A DNA stretch of 64,000 nucleotides, from contig NZ_VZPJ01000004.1 in the NCBI RefSeq assembly GCF_008801605.1, positions 62,001-126,000 on the forward strand, read 5' to 3'. The translations under genes and the position numbers were made by a program. Positions 52,223-60,480 of this stretch are shown here, piece after piece; positions within the stretch are counted from its first letter, which is position 1; the number at the start of each line of letters is the position of its first letter. Below the pieces are notes generated by a model. The model was given only the letters and a program-made list of their open reading frames with translations. It was not told where the DNA came from and made no database searches. This DNA comes from Pseudomonas brassicacearum subsp. brassicacearum. GTDB taxonomy: Bacteria > Pseudomonadota > Gammaproteobacteria > Pseudomonadales > Pseudomonadaceae.

Positions 52223-53225
52223 CAAGCGTCTCCTCGTAGGGTTGAGTACTTTCGCCCGGCCGGATATGGCAGGGCAGGCAATGGGAAACCGGTGCGGCGC
52301 CGCCGATCTGCGCCAGCAGTTGGTCGATCACGGTGCAGGCCAGGGCTTCGATGGGCTGGACGACGCTGCACAGCGTCGGGTGTATCTGAGTGCCGAGGGC
52401 GATGCCATCAAAGCCAATGACTGAAAGCTGCTGGGGGACGTGCCAGCCGTTGCGACGCAGTTGTGCAATCAGGCTGATTGCCAACAGATCGTTGGAGCAA
52501 ACCAGCGCACTGAGGGCTTGCGGGCCTTGCAGCAGCGGCTCGATGGCGGCGAAGTCGGCTTGGGTATGGGCCGGCATTTCAATCACCGGCAGGCAGTCGA
52601 GACCGGCCTCACGCATGGCGTCGCAATAACCGGCGTAACGCAGGCGAGCACGGTCCGATTGCAGTGCCGGGCCGGCCACCATGCCAATGCGCCAATGCCC
52701 GGCTTCGAGCAGATAACGCGTGGCGAGGGCCATGCCGGCACGGTTGTCCACCGACACGGCGCTGTAGTCCGGATTGCCCGGCTGGTGATAGGCCAGCACA
52801 AAAGGCGTGTCCTCGTTGTCCAGGCTTTGCAGCACGCGGTTGCTCTCGGCGTCGGTCACCGTGAGGACCAGGCCGTCGACGCGCTGGCGCAACAACTCCT
52901 CGACCACCACGCTTTCGCGCTCGCTGCTGTAGTCGGTCGTTGCCAGGAGCAGGTTGTAGCCGCGCAAGCGCGCAGCGCGCTCCATGGCCTGGAATTGTTC
53001 GGCGAACACTGGATTGAGCAGGTTAGGGACCACCACACCGATCAGCTTGGTCACCTGCAGGCGCAGTTGGCGGCCCAGACGATTGGGCCGAAAACCCAGT
53101 TGGCGCGCAGCGGCGAACACTTGCTCGCGGGTCGCCGGACGCACCACTTCAGGGGAGGCAAAGGTGCGGGCCGCGGTTGCCCGCGAAACCCCAGCCAAAC
53201 GTGCCACTTCTTTCAAATCAGTCAT
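52206..53225 (-). CDS. LacI-family transcriptional regulator
   Basis: 339-aa repressor with N-terminal LacI HTH (LKEVARLAGVSRATAARTF), hinge near residue 50 and a periplasmic-binding-protein-like effector domain (LIGVVVPNLLNPVFAEQ ... VIGFDGIALGTQI). It is the first gene of the transport operon and overlaps the binding-protein gene, so it very likely controls this operon and itself. ATG 53225 is the canonical family start (MTDLKEVA). The 208 bp upstream (53226-53433) is the presumed promoter/operator region; no operator could be pinned down. Confidence 0.92.
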   Translation of the reverse strand: MTDLKEVARLAGVSRATAARTFASPEVVRPATREQVFAAARQLGFRPNRLGRQLRLQVTKLIGVVVPNLLNPVFAEQFQAMERAARLRGYNLLLATTDYSSERESVVVEELLRQRVDGLVLTVTDAESNRVLQSLDNEDTPFVLAYHQPGNPDYSAVSVDNRAGMALATRYLLEAGHWRIGMVAGPALQSDRARLRYAGYCDAMREAGLDCLPVIEMPAHTQADFAAIEPLLQGPQALSALVCSNDLLAISLIAQLRRNGWHVPQQLSVIGFDGIALGTQIHPTLCSVVQPIEALACTVIDQLLAQIGGAAPVSHCLPCHIRPGESTQPYEETLDDPLQ

Positions 53226-53433
53226 TGTCACTCGCTTGAGATCGATCTCATTGGCGAGGACAGTACCCAGCCGCCATGGCATTTCAGCGACGGAGTGATG
53301 ACGATTTGATGTCAGTTTGCGATAGCAGCCTCTGACGGTTATGCAGGTCGCGCACGCCGCATCTGGTCGCAGGTCGGCGAATGGACGCGCTGGCACCAAC
53401 CATTGGTGCAGGTGGGCGCCGAAGGGGCGATGG

Positions 53434-53991
53434 TTACTTGCGAATCAAGGCTATGACGTATTCGCACACTTGCGATGTGGCGTTTTCGAACGTGCAGGCT
53501 TCTTCCGGCAGCCCCAGTTGCAAACAGTCGCCTTGCTCCAGGACATAGGTGGTAGTGCCCTTGGTAAACGTCAGCGTGCCTTGCGTGGTCCACACCTGCT
53601 GATGAAGGAACGCATAGGCCGTGGCGGGGTAGCTGATACGCACGCCCGGAGGCAGTTGCACGCTGATGAGTTCCAACGGCCAGCCCTCCCGCGGGGAGAC
53701 TTGCTGGCGCGAATAGCCGGTTTCCGGGTCTACCCAGCGCGGTTGCTCTGCCGCCCTTGAAAGAAGTCCCGAGCGCCCCTCGGCTCGATGCAACAGTGTG
53801 GAGAGGGGCAAGCCGAACGCCCCCGACAACCGACCCAGGATGGTCGAAGTCGGGCTGACCTGCGCGTTTTCAATTTTGCTGATCATTGCCTTTGATACGC
53901 CAGATAGCTGGGCGAGCTCGCCGATGGACCATTCCCGAGCGGTTCGCTCGGCTTTGATGGTGAGGGCGATGTCGATGGGTTGATTGTTCAC
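53434..53991 (-). CDS. XRE-cupin transcriptional regulator
   Basis: 185-aa regulator combining an N-terminal XRE-type HTH (SIGELAQLSGVSKAMISKIE, residues about 22-41) with a C-terminal cupin sensor domain (about 105-182; QQVWTTQGTLTFTKG, LEQGDCLQLGLP). This architecture is used for ligand-sensing control of amino acid or polyamine metabolism. It is divergent from, and 300 bp away from, the eight-gene operon beginning at 54292, and is the likely regulator of it. Confidence 0.92.
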   Translation of the reverse strand: MNNQPIDIALTIKAERTAREWSIGELAQLSGVSKAMISKIENAQVSPTSTILGRLSGAFGLPLSTLLHRAEGRSGLLSRAAEQPRWVDPETGYSRQQVSPREGWPLELISVQLPPGVRISYPATAYAFLHQQVWTTQGTLTFTKGTTTYVLEQGDCLQLGLPEEACTFENATSQVCEYVIALIRK

Positions 53992-54291
53992 TATAGAAGA
54001 CTTCCAGATCGGGGTGATTTAATTTGAGCTTAGCGCCCGACATGCATCTTGTTGGTGCAAAAAATAAATAATGCTCTATTTCTGTGCGATAAAATTTCAC
54101 CGAATCATAATCTATTGATTTTAAATGGAATTAATATCACAAATTTGATGTTTCAAAATAAATCTATTGTTCGTAGCGCCGTCGATTAAAAGTATTAATT
54201 TGTTTGCGGGAATCGCTTGTTTACTATCTGAAACGCGCAGCGACATTCCGTCGCGGCCATCCAAGCTACCTTATCGTATTTGGGGGGATCT
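53992..54291. promoter_or_regulatory. AT-rich divergent promoter region
   Basis: 300-bp gap between the XRE-cupin gene and the biosynthetic operon. Bases about 54055-54210 are strikingly AT-rich with many A/T runs compared with the GC-rich coding DNA on both sides, and lack any gene. This is typical of promoters bound by the MvaT/MvaU silencers in Pseudomonas and would fit an acquired, silenced operon. GGGGGGA precedes the ATG at 54292. Confidence 0.55.
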
Positions 54292-55002
54292 ATGCCGGCT
54301 CAGCAAATGGAACAAGGCTGTCTGACGGGTGAGCAAATCATCCATTCGATTAAAGGAATGATCACGGCTTCGGGGATCAACACCAATGCGTTCTATAAAA
54401 CCTTTCGACAGGCCCCGCTGCCCAAGGCGACGCTGAAGAAAGTGTTCCAGCAGTACTTTTATTACATTCGTACGTTCCCTCAGATCCTGGCGGGCACCTC
54501 GCACCGTACCGACAGCGAAGTGATTCGGATGAAGTTGGCGCGCACGGTCGTGTCTGAGCTGGGCGATGGGGTAGGCGAGGCACACTTCATCATGTTTGAG
54601 CGTGTACTTGCCGGCGTTGGCATCACGTTGGATGACTGGAAGAAGGTTGAATATATTCCCGAAGCCAGTGAACTGGTCGACGGCCTGCGTCGAATTTTCC
54701 TCGAGGGTTCGACAGAGCATGCCATTGGTGCTCATTACGTTATCGAAGAGTTCGGCTTTCCGATGATCGCCAACCTGTACGAAGGCTTCCGCCTCTACAG
54801 CGGGTGGAAACACGAAGACTTCACCTACTTCTATCTGCACATGCTGGTAGAAACCGATCATGTGCAATGGATCAGTGACGCGGTCATGGAGGCGGCCCGG
54901 GACACTGACAACGGCAACAATATTCTGGAGGGCGCTGCCGATGTACTGAACTTGTTGACCCGATTCTGGCAAGGACTCAACCGAGTAGCCACTCACGCCT
55001 GA
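54292..55002 (+). CDS. Haem-oxygenase-like diiron oxygenase (HDO), operon gene 1
   Basis: 236-aa compact HDO protein. Candidate diiron ligands can be placed: Glu89 and His98 (SELGDGVGEAH), Glu152 or 153 (HYVIEEFG), then His183-x3-Glu187-x2-His190 (YLHMLVETDH), a spacing that matches the H-x3-D-x2-H helix of CADD with Glu for Asp. Relatives include N-oxygenases (SznF-type), lysine-fragmenting BesC, UndA and azetidine-forming PolF, so the expected reaction is oxidation of an amino acid or its derivative with O2. Substrate unknown. ATG 54292 is chosen over an upstream TTG. It is the first gene of the operon; the next gene starts 27 nt on. Confidence 0.82.
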   Translation: MPAQQMEQGCLTGEQIIHSIKGMITASGINTNAFYKTFRQAPLPKATLKKVFQQYFYYIRTFPQILAGTSHRTDSEVIRMKLARTVVSELGDGVGEAHFIMFERVLAGVGITLDDWKKVEYIPEASELVDGLRRIFLEGSTEHAIGAHYVIEEFGFPMIANLYEGFRLYSGWKHEDFTYFYLHMLVETDHVQWISDAVMEAARDTDNGNNILEGAADVLNLLTRFWQGLNRVATHA

Positions 55003-55029
55003 CCGATCAATACAAGGGGGCGGGAAGTC

Positions 55030-56151
55030 ATGGATGATTTGACATTGATTGGTCGAGTGGCGCCCTTCAGGGATGCCAGTGCATACGCAGCATCCTCAGG
55101 AGCGTTGAACCTTTCGCAAGGAATTCCTGAACCCCTGTTTGACAATGCCATGAATGCGGCGCTGGCCCGCCAGGTCCGGGCGGGCTGGCAGTACGCCGAC
55201 CCTCGCGGCGAAATGATTTTGCGCGAAAGCATTGCAGCTCACAGTGCAGGCTATGCACCCGACAGCGAAGTGCTGGTGACCAGTGGCTGTACCGAGGCCT
55301 TGTACCTGGCCCTGTACGCAGCGTCCACGCAGTACGGCAGCCGGGTCGCGTTCTTTGAGCCCTTTTATCCCTATTACCCAGGAATGGCCTCGTTGCTGGG
55401 GTTGGAGTTTGTTGCAGTGCCGTTGTCGGCAGGGGAGTCGATCGGCCCCGATTGGGCAGTGCTCGAACAGCAATTGCGCGCTGGTGTTCGCATACTGCTG
55501 CTCAATACACCCCATAACCCGACGGGGTGGTGCATGTCCGCTGATGATTGGCAGCACATGGTGGCGCTGGCAAAAAACCATGACTTCATGGTGATTGTCG
55601 ACGAAGCCTATCGTCACTATCAGTACGACACTGACACATCGGCGCGGTACCCCCGGCAGCAGATTCCCATGATGGTGGCAGGCAGCGCATCAAAGTTGTT
55701 GTCCATGACGGGCGTCCGGATCGGCTGGTTGTGCGCGCAGGCAACCTTCATGGAGCGAGCCTATGCCCATCACCTCTACCTGAGCTATTGCCAACCCACC
55801 CCCATACAGGCAGCCGTTGCTGTTTTGCTCGATGAGTTGACCGCCGGGCGCCTGGATAGCCTGCGCGAGCACTACAAGCACAAACGTGATCGCCTGGCAG
55901 GTGCGCTGACGGCTGCCGGGCTGGATATCCGGTTACCGGCGGGCGGCCATTACATCATGGCCGACTATTCACGGCGGGCGCCTTCATTGTCCCCCGTTGA
56001 ATTCAGTCAACACCTGGCCGTTCGTTGCGGGGTCATGCCATTGCCTGCGACGCCCTTCTACCAGGGGCCGTGCCCCACCTATGTCAGGTTTTCTTTCTCG
56101 GTAGCCAAACCCATTGTTGATCAAGCCTGTGCCCGCCTGGAGGATTTTTGA
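55030..56151 (+). CDS. Class I/II PLP aminotransferase, operon gene 2
   Basis: 373-aa fold-type I aminotransferase. Motifs: LSQGIPEPLFD near residue 29, TSGCTEALYLALYA, NTPHNPTGWCM (PLP-binding Asn/Pro), IVDEAYRHY and the Schiff-base Lys in GSASKLLSMTGVRIGW. It resembles the YbdL / kynurenine-glutamine aminotransferase branch that uses methionine, glutamine or aromatic amino acids. In this setting it probably makes or removes the alpha-amino group of a pathway intermediate. One nucleotide separates it from the next gene. Confidence 0.9.
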   Translation: MDDLTLIGRVAPFRDASAYAASSGALNLSQGIPEPLFDNAMNAALARQVRAGWQYADPRGEMILRESIAAHSAGYAPDSEVLVTSGCTEALYLALYAASTQYGSRVAFFEPFYPYYPGMASLLGLEFVAVPLSAGESIGPDWAVLEQQLRAGVRILLLNTPHNPTGWCMSADDWQHMVALAKNHDFMVIVDEAYRHYQYDTDTSARYPRQQIPMMVAGSASKLLSMTGVRIGWLCAQATFMERAYAHHLYLSYCQPTPIQAAVAVLLDELTAGRLDSLREHYKHKRDRLAGALTAAGLDIRLPAGGHYIMADYSRRAPSLSPVEFSQHLAVRCGVMPLPATPFYQGPCPTYVRFSFSVAKPIVDQACARLEDF

Positions 56152-56152
56152 A

Positions 56153-57322
56153 ATGGAGCAGCATGTGTTCGACGTCATTGTCGTAGGCGGCGGTCCCGCA
56201 GGGCTTAGCGAGTGTATCCGGCTGATTGATCTGGGCCTGAAAGTCGCTGTTATCAGCGATGTATTCGGGGGGTGCATGGGCATGATGGGGGATCATCCAT
56301 TGCAGTCCTACTGCAATGAACTGGAGATCGAAGGCGCGCCCTATCCCTTGCATCGGTTCATGCGCAAGTTGTGCGTCAGCCCCACCGGTGAGGAATACGC
56401 AGCCTACATCCGTAGTAACTTCGAAGCCTTGCCCTTGACCAGGATCCAGCAACGGGTGGTCACCGTCAGCAAGGCCCAGGGGCTGTTCGAGGTGAGCCTG
56501 GCCCCGGGTTCCCAGCATCGGTCCTTGCGTGCACAGCAGATTATCCTGGCAACCGGGATTCGCCCGAAGGCGCCGCCCTTCGAAATGCCCAGTGCCCATT
56601 GGTTGAAGTGCTTTGACGTCTATCAAATGGTTGCGCGGGGCGAGGCCCACCGTTTCCTGCAGCAGGATGTGGTCATCTTCGGCAGCGGTAACAGTGCGTT
56701 TCAGATCGCACTGCTCCTGGCCCCGTTCGCCCGCAATGTGTCGATTCTGATCAAATCCTATCTGGGGCTGTATCCCCAAGAGACCGATGATCGCTTTGCC
56801 CTCAGGTCCCTTAGCCAGCGCACGCTGGAAATGATTGCCAAGACTTCGTCCAGTTCCTTTCAAGGGCCGCTCAACAGCGCCAGCAGCACAGGCCGGGCCA
56901 ATATCTGGCTGCATGCCTACAGCAGCATTCGCCAGGATGGCGACAAGGTCGTCCTGGACCTTCCGTCGTCACTCAACGGCAATCCGCTGCTCCAGGCTTC
57001 CTGTCGCAAGGCTCAAGAGGCGGGCCGGTTGGTCGCCGCCCAGGCATCCGACGGGCATGAGTTGCACTTGGATGTGTCGGCCAAGGAGCAATGCCTTGTT
57101 TCGGCCATCGGCGTCACCGCACAACTCCCCGCCACCGACTGGCCGCAACTGCTCAACCAGCAAACCGGCTTTACCTGCCACCAGGATGGGAAAAGCCCTG
57201 TCGCCGGCCTGTATTTCGCGGGTGCTGCCTCAGGTTATGCGTCGATCAATACGATGGTGCCGGCAGCTGCAGAAATGAGTGCCGCAATATCGCTGCAAGA
57301 AGGACTGCGGTCATGGGCGTGA
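56153..57322 (+). CDS. FAD/NAD(P)-dependent oxidoreductase, monooxygenase-like, operon gene 3
   Basis: 389-aa flavoprotein with an N-terminal FAD dinucleotide motif VVGGGPAGLSE (about residue 9), a second NAD(P) motif FGSGNSAFQ near 182 and a C-terminal FAD motif GLYFAGAASGY near 356. The order resembles thioredoxin-reductase/YpdA-like and flavin N-monooxygenase proteins. Interestingly the active-site region is GGCMGMMGDHP rather than a CxxC pair, which argues against a disulphide reductase. It could hydroxylate an amine or reduce a pathway intermediate. GGAGG precedes the ATG. The stop overlaps the next gene's start by 10 nt. Confidence 0.82.
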   Translation: MEQHVFDVIVVGGGPAGLSECIRLIDLGLKVAVISDVFGGCMGMMGDHPLQSYCNELEIEGAPYPLHRFMRKLCVSPTGEEYAAYIRSNFEALPLTRIQQRVVTVSKAQGLFEVSLAPGSQHRSLRAQQIILATGIRPKAPPFEMPSAHWLKCFDVYQMVARGEAHRFLQQDVVIFGSGNSAFQIALLLAPFARNVSILIKSYLGLYPQETDDRFALRSLSQRTLEMIAKTSSSSFQGPLNSASSTGRANIWLHAYSSIRQDGDKVVLDLPSSLNGNPLLQASCRKAQEAGRLVAAQASDGHELHLDVSAKEQCLVSAIGVTAQLPATDWPQLLNQQTGFTCHQDGKSPVAGLYFAGAASGYASINTMVPAAAEMSAAISLQEGLRSWA

Positions 57323-58170
57323 GGATGTTCCAGCCGCTGCGCCTGGACCTCGGCGACGTGCTCGGGCAGTCGGCAGCGGAGCTCAGGCAGGCCATCGCGC
57401 AGGCCAAGGTGCTGGTCATCGCCAACCAGGACGTCAGCGTCGCCCCTTATGTGCAGTTGATGCGCAGGCTGGGCTCGCCTGTCCATCATGTGTTGGCCAA
57501 GTACTGCCTCGAGGATTATCGGGAAGTGCTGACCGTGACCAATCTCCATCGGGACGGCCAGGCCTTGGGCGTGCATGAAGGAGGAGGGTATTGGCACACC
57601 GACATGTCGTACAAATCGGCGAACACGGTATTCACCTCACTGCTGTCGGTACGTGTACCAGACCAGCACGGCGAGACCCAATTCATCGATTGTGTCGCGG
57701 GCCTGCATCAGGTTCGCCAGTGGCTGGAAAGCCCAGGTTGCCCGTCGTACCTGAAGGGGCTCGACCTGGAAAACCTGCGGATTCACCACCGTTTCGGCAA
57801 TCGAGACGCGCTGCGCAATGCCGACGCCGCGGTGCAACAGCTCAATTCCCAGGAGGCTGGCGCACTGGAAAACACCGTGGTCCACCCCCTGGTGTACAAG
57901 CACCCACTCGCTTGCACGGCGTCGCTGTATGCACCGGCTGCCACGGCCATGCAAATAGAAGGGGTCACGCCTGCACTGTCCCATCGCATTCTCGACAGTC
58001 TGGTCGACTTCCTTGTCCAGCACGCACCGCGCTATCGGCATGCCTACCGCCCAGGCGACATCGTCATCTGGGACAACCTTTCAACGCTACATAAAGGTCC
58101 GCCCATACCCAAAAGTGAAGGGGGCGCCGATGCGCGCCTTCTCTATCGCATGAACGTCGACTTCCAGTGA
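57313..58170 (+). CDS. TauD/TfdA-type Fe(II)/2-oxoglutarate dioxygenase, operon gene 4
   Basis: 285-aa non-haem iron dioxygenase. Facial triad: His95-x-Asp97 (YWHTDMSY) and distal His260 (STLHKGPP); Arg279 (LYRMNVDF) is placed to bind 2-oxoglutarate. Because the carboxylate of HxD is present, hydroxylation or desaturation is expected rather than halogenation, which uses HxG/HxA. Substrate unknown, probably a carrier-free amino acid or the product of the HDO. ATG 57313 overlaps the preceding gene; ATG 57325 is an alternative. Confidence 0.88.
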   Translation: MGVRMFQPLRLDLGDVLGQSAAELRQAIAQAKVLVIANQDVSVAPYVQLMRRLGSPVHHVLAKYCLEDYREVLTVTNLHRDGQALGVHEGGGYWHTDMSYKSANTVFTSLLSVRVPDQHGETQFIDCVAGLHQVRQWLESPGCPSYLKGLDLENLRIHHRFGNRDALRNADAAVQQLNSQEAGALENTVVHPLVYKHPLACTASLYAPAATAMQIEGVTPALSHRILDSLVDFLVQHAPRYRHAYRPGDIVIWDNLSTLHKGPPIPKSEGGADARLLYRMNVDFQ

Positions 58171-58179
58171 GGCACTACC

Positions 58180-59463
58180 ATGATCCAGACCATCGTTTTC
58201 CTGACGCCCCATTACCTTAACTTTGCCTCCGAGAAGGCGCTGCAGACGCTGGGTCGAGATTGCCGGACAGTGTTGATCGCCTATCACGCCGACGTCCTGC
58301 CGCCTACGCTTGAGCGCAATGTCTCGCAGATCGTGCGTGTCGATGCGGACCTGCAGCGCAACATCCGCCCGTTGCTGGATCATGACCAATGTCGCAGCGT
58401 CATCAGCGATGAGCTGCGAGCCGTGCAAGGCAAAACTTCCTCATTGCGTATTTTCTGCCAGGAAGAGTGCCACGTTGAACTGGCGGCTCAGTTGCGCGAG
58501 GAGTTCGGATTAGAAGGCGACACACAGGCGATCGTGGCGAACTTTCGCGACAAGGTGCTGATGAAACACGCCGTCAGCAAGAAGGGGATACGCATTCCCG
58601 AGTTTGTGCCACTGGATCACGTACGGCTATCGGCTGAGCCTCAGGCTTACTACGCTGATCTGACGGCGCGATTGGGCTTGCCCCTGGTCCTGAAGCCGGT
58701 GAACGCAGCGGGCAGTTTCGAGGTGTCGATCATTCGCAACGAGGCCGAATTCATCAAGGCCCGCGAACAAGTGTTGGCCTCGCCGTATCATTTTGATTAT
58801 GAGGTGGACGAGTTCATTGACGGCGACATGTTCCAATGCGACTCGTTTGTGGTCGACGGTCAAATCCGCTACTGCGGTGTGCTGGAACTGGGCTGCACCA
58901 ACTTCGACTTTGTCCAGGGCAAGCCCTTGAGCGTGATTCCCGTGGCCGACCCCACGCTCAAGGCGACCCTGGAGGCATTCAATCGGGACGTGATTGCGGC
59001 CCTGAACTTTCGCAACGGTTCGACGCACCACGAGGTCTTCGTGGACCGCAAGCGCGGTTATCCGGTGTTCCTGGAAATTGCTGCACGCGTACCTGGCGGC
59101 ATCGGGGTGCCGTACCACGAGAAAAACAGCGACATCAACCTGATCGACGCCAATCTCTACCTCGTAGCCGGCGCCGCAGCACTCGATGACATCAAGCCCA
59201 ACGAGAAGAACAACGTTGTGTCCGCCTTGTTGCCCTTGCGCAAAGGCCGGATCAGCCAGCTCAACGAACCGCCCATTTCCAGTACCTACGACATCGACTG
59301 GCGGGTCGCCCCCGGAATGGTGGTGGACTCCCGGTCCCTGGCCGATACCGCGGGCATCCTGACTTTGTACAACGCAGACCCAAAGGTACTTCGCGCCGAC
59401 TTCGAAGCCTTGCAGGACTACGTACCGACCCAGGTGGAAGTGCTGGAGCCGGGAACCGCTTGA
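58180..59463 (+). CDS. ATP-grasp amino-acid ligase-like protein, operon gene 5
   Basis: 427-aa ATP-grasp enzyme. ATP/Mg segments: LVLKPVNAAGSFEVS near 169 (phosphate-binding Lys and glycine loop), EVDEFIDGDMFQCDSF and the C-terminal metal site VFLEIAARVPGGIG near 294. Similar in size and layout to L-amino acid ligases of the BacD/RizA/BesA type that form dipeptides via acyl-phosphate. It is expected to conjugate the oxidised amino acid to a partner (another amino acid or gamma-glutamyl), but substrate is unknown. The start lies 9 nt after the dioxygenase stop. Confidence 0.87.
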   Translation: MIQTIVFLTPHYLNFASEKALQTLGRDCRTVLIAYHADVLPPTLERNVSQIVRVDADLQRNIRPLLDHDQCRSVISDELRAVQGKTSSLRIFCQEECHVELAAQLREEFGLEGDTQAIVANFRDKVLMKHAVSKKGIRIPEFVPLDHVRLSAEPQAYYADLTARLGLPLVLKPVNAAGSFEVSIIRNEAEFIKAREQVLASPYHFDYEVDEFIDGDMFQCDSFVVDGQIRYCGVLELGCTNFDFVQGKPLSVIPVADPTLKATLEAFNRDVIAALNFRNGSTHHEVFVDRKRGYPVFLEIAARVPGGIGVPYHEKNSDINLIDANLYLVAGAAALDDIKPNEKNNVVSALLPLRKGRISQLNEPPISSTYDIDWRVAPGMVVDSRSLADTAGILTLYNADPKVLRADFEALQDYVPTQVEVLEPGTA

Positions 59464-59509
59464 TTGATCCAGCGGGCGGCAGGCAACAGGTTTTTCTCAA
59501 GGAGCAGGC

Positions 59510-60457
59510 ATGAAGACAGGAATACTCGGTGCCGTCAGCATGGCGGTCTACTGCATCTCGACGGCGCTCTCGGCCGTCTGGGTCATGGTGGCGTTCACCC
59601 GCATCAGTGGGGCGGCGTTGACATTCATTACCTTCCTGATGGCCTGGGCGGTATTTTTCCTGGTGCATACCTTGCGGGGTCATGACCCGTTTCGTCTGCT
59701 GCGCGAGGAGTGGCGAGGCGTTCTGCTGCTCAATGTGCTGACGTTGTTCAGTTGGTGGTTGATGTTCATGGCATTGCAGCGCATTGAGGCGTCGGTGGAG
59801 TCAGCGATCTATCAGGGCTGGATGCCGCTGGTGGTGGTGGTCTGTGAAATGCTGGTGGCGCGTTCCTCGGTCAGTCGTTCCCGCTGGCTGGGCGCGCTGC
59901 TGATCCTGTTGTCGCTGATGGCGTTGGTCCTTATGCGTCTCGCGCTTGGAGTCACGGCCCAGGTAAGCCTGGTCAACTTGCATGAGGGCATTGCCCTGGC
60001 GACTGTCGCCGGGATCACTGGTGGGATCTATGTGTTCTGCTCGGCTCGACTGAACCGCGATAGCAAGTACAGCGCCATGGATATCCTGTGCGTCAGGTTC
60101 TTCCTGCTATTGATCGTCACAGGGTGGGTCGGCCGGGAAAATTTGCACCAGTTGCTCACGCTGGATACCGCCATGCTCGGCCAGTTGATCAAGCTGGCGT
60201 TTGTCAGCGTGCTGATTCCGGTGTTTACCCTGCAATTTGCCATTCAGCACCTGGGAGGCGGGCGGGTGTCCATTCTCACGCCTTGCGTACCGGTCATCGC
60301 CTTGGCCGCCGAGTTCGTGCTCTCCACCTGGCATAGCCCTTGGGTTCCCGTCCTGGTTACGGTGGTGTGTGTGGCGGTGTTGTTGTCCAACGTCTGGTTT
60401 TCGCGAGACAGGCGCGTTGTTCGTTCAGGGCCCATGCCTGTTGCCCTTCAAAAATAG
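59510..60457 (+). CDS. EamA/DMT-family exporter, operon gene 6
   Basis: 315-aa inner-membrane transporter of the drug/metabolite superfamily with ten predicted helices in two EamA halves (MAVYCISTALSAVWVMV ... ITGGIYVFCSARLNRD ...). Such carriers commonly export amino acids or their derivatives, consistent with self-protection or product export. AAGGAG precedes ATG 59510; the gap to the ligase gene is 46 nt. Confidence 0.88.
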   Translation: MKTGILGAVSMAVYCISTALSAVWVMVAFTRISGAALTFITFLMAWAVFFLVHTLRGHDPFRLLREEWRGVLLLNVLTLFSWWLMFMALQRIEASVESAIYQGWMPLVVVVCEMLVARSSVSRSRWLGALLILLSLMALVLMRLALGVTAQVSLVNLHEGIALATVAGITGGIYVFCSARLNRDSKYSAMDILCVRFFLLLIVTGWVGRENLHQLLTLDTAMLGQLIKLAFVSVLIPVFTLQFAIQHLGGGRVSILTPCVPVIALAAEFVLSTWHSPWVPVLVTVVCVAVLLSNVWFSRDRRVVRSGPMPVALQK

Positions 60458-60480
60458 ACTTCTGTTTGCTGGAGCATCCC

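Noticed and set aside
54292..55002. TenA/PqqC assignment for the first operon gene
   Set aside because: No other pqq or thi genes are nearby and a complete set of diiron-type ligands is visible, which favours the HDO oxygenase group.
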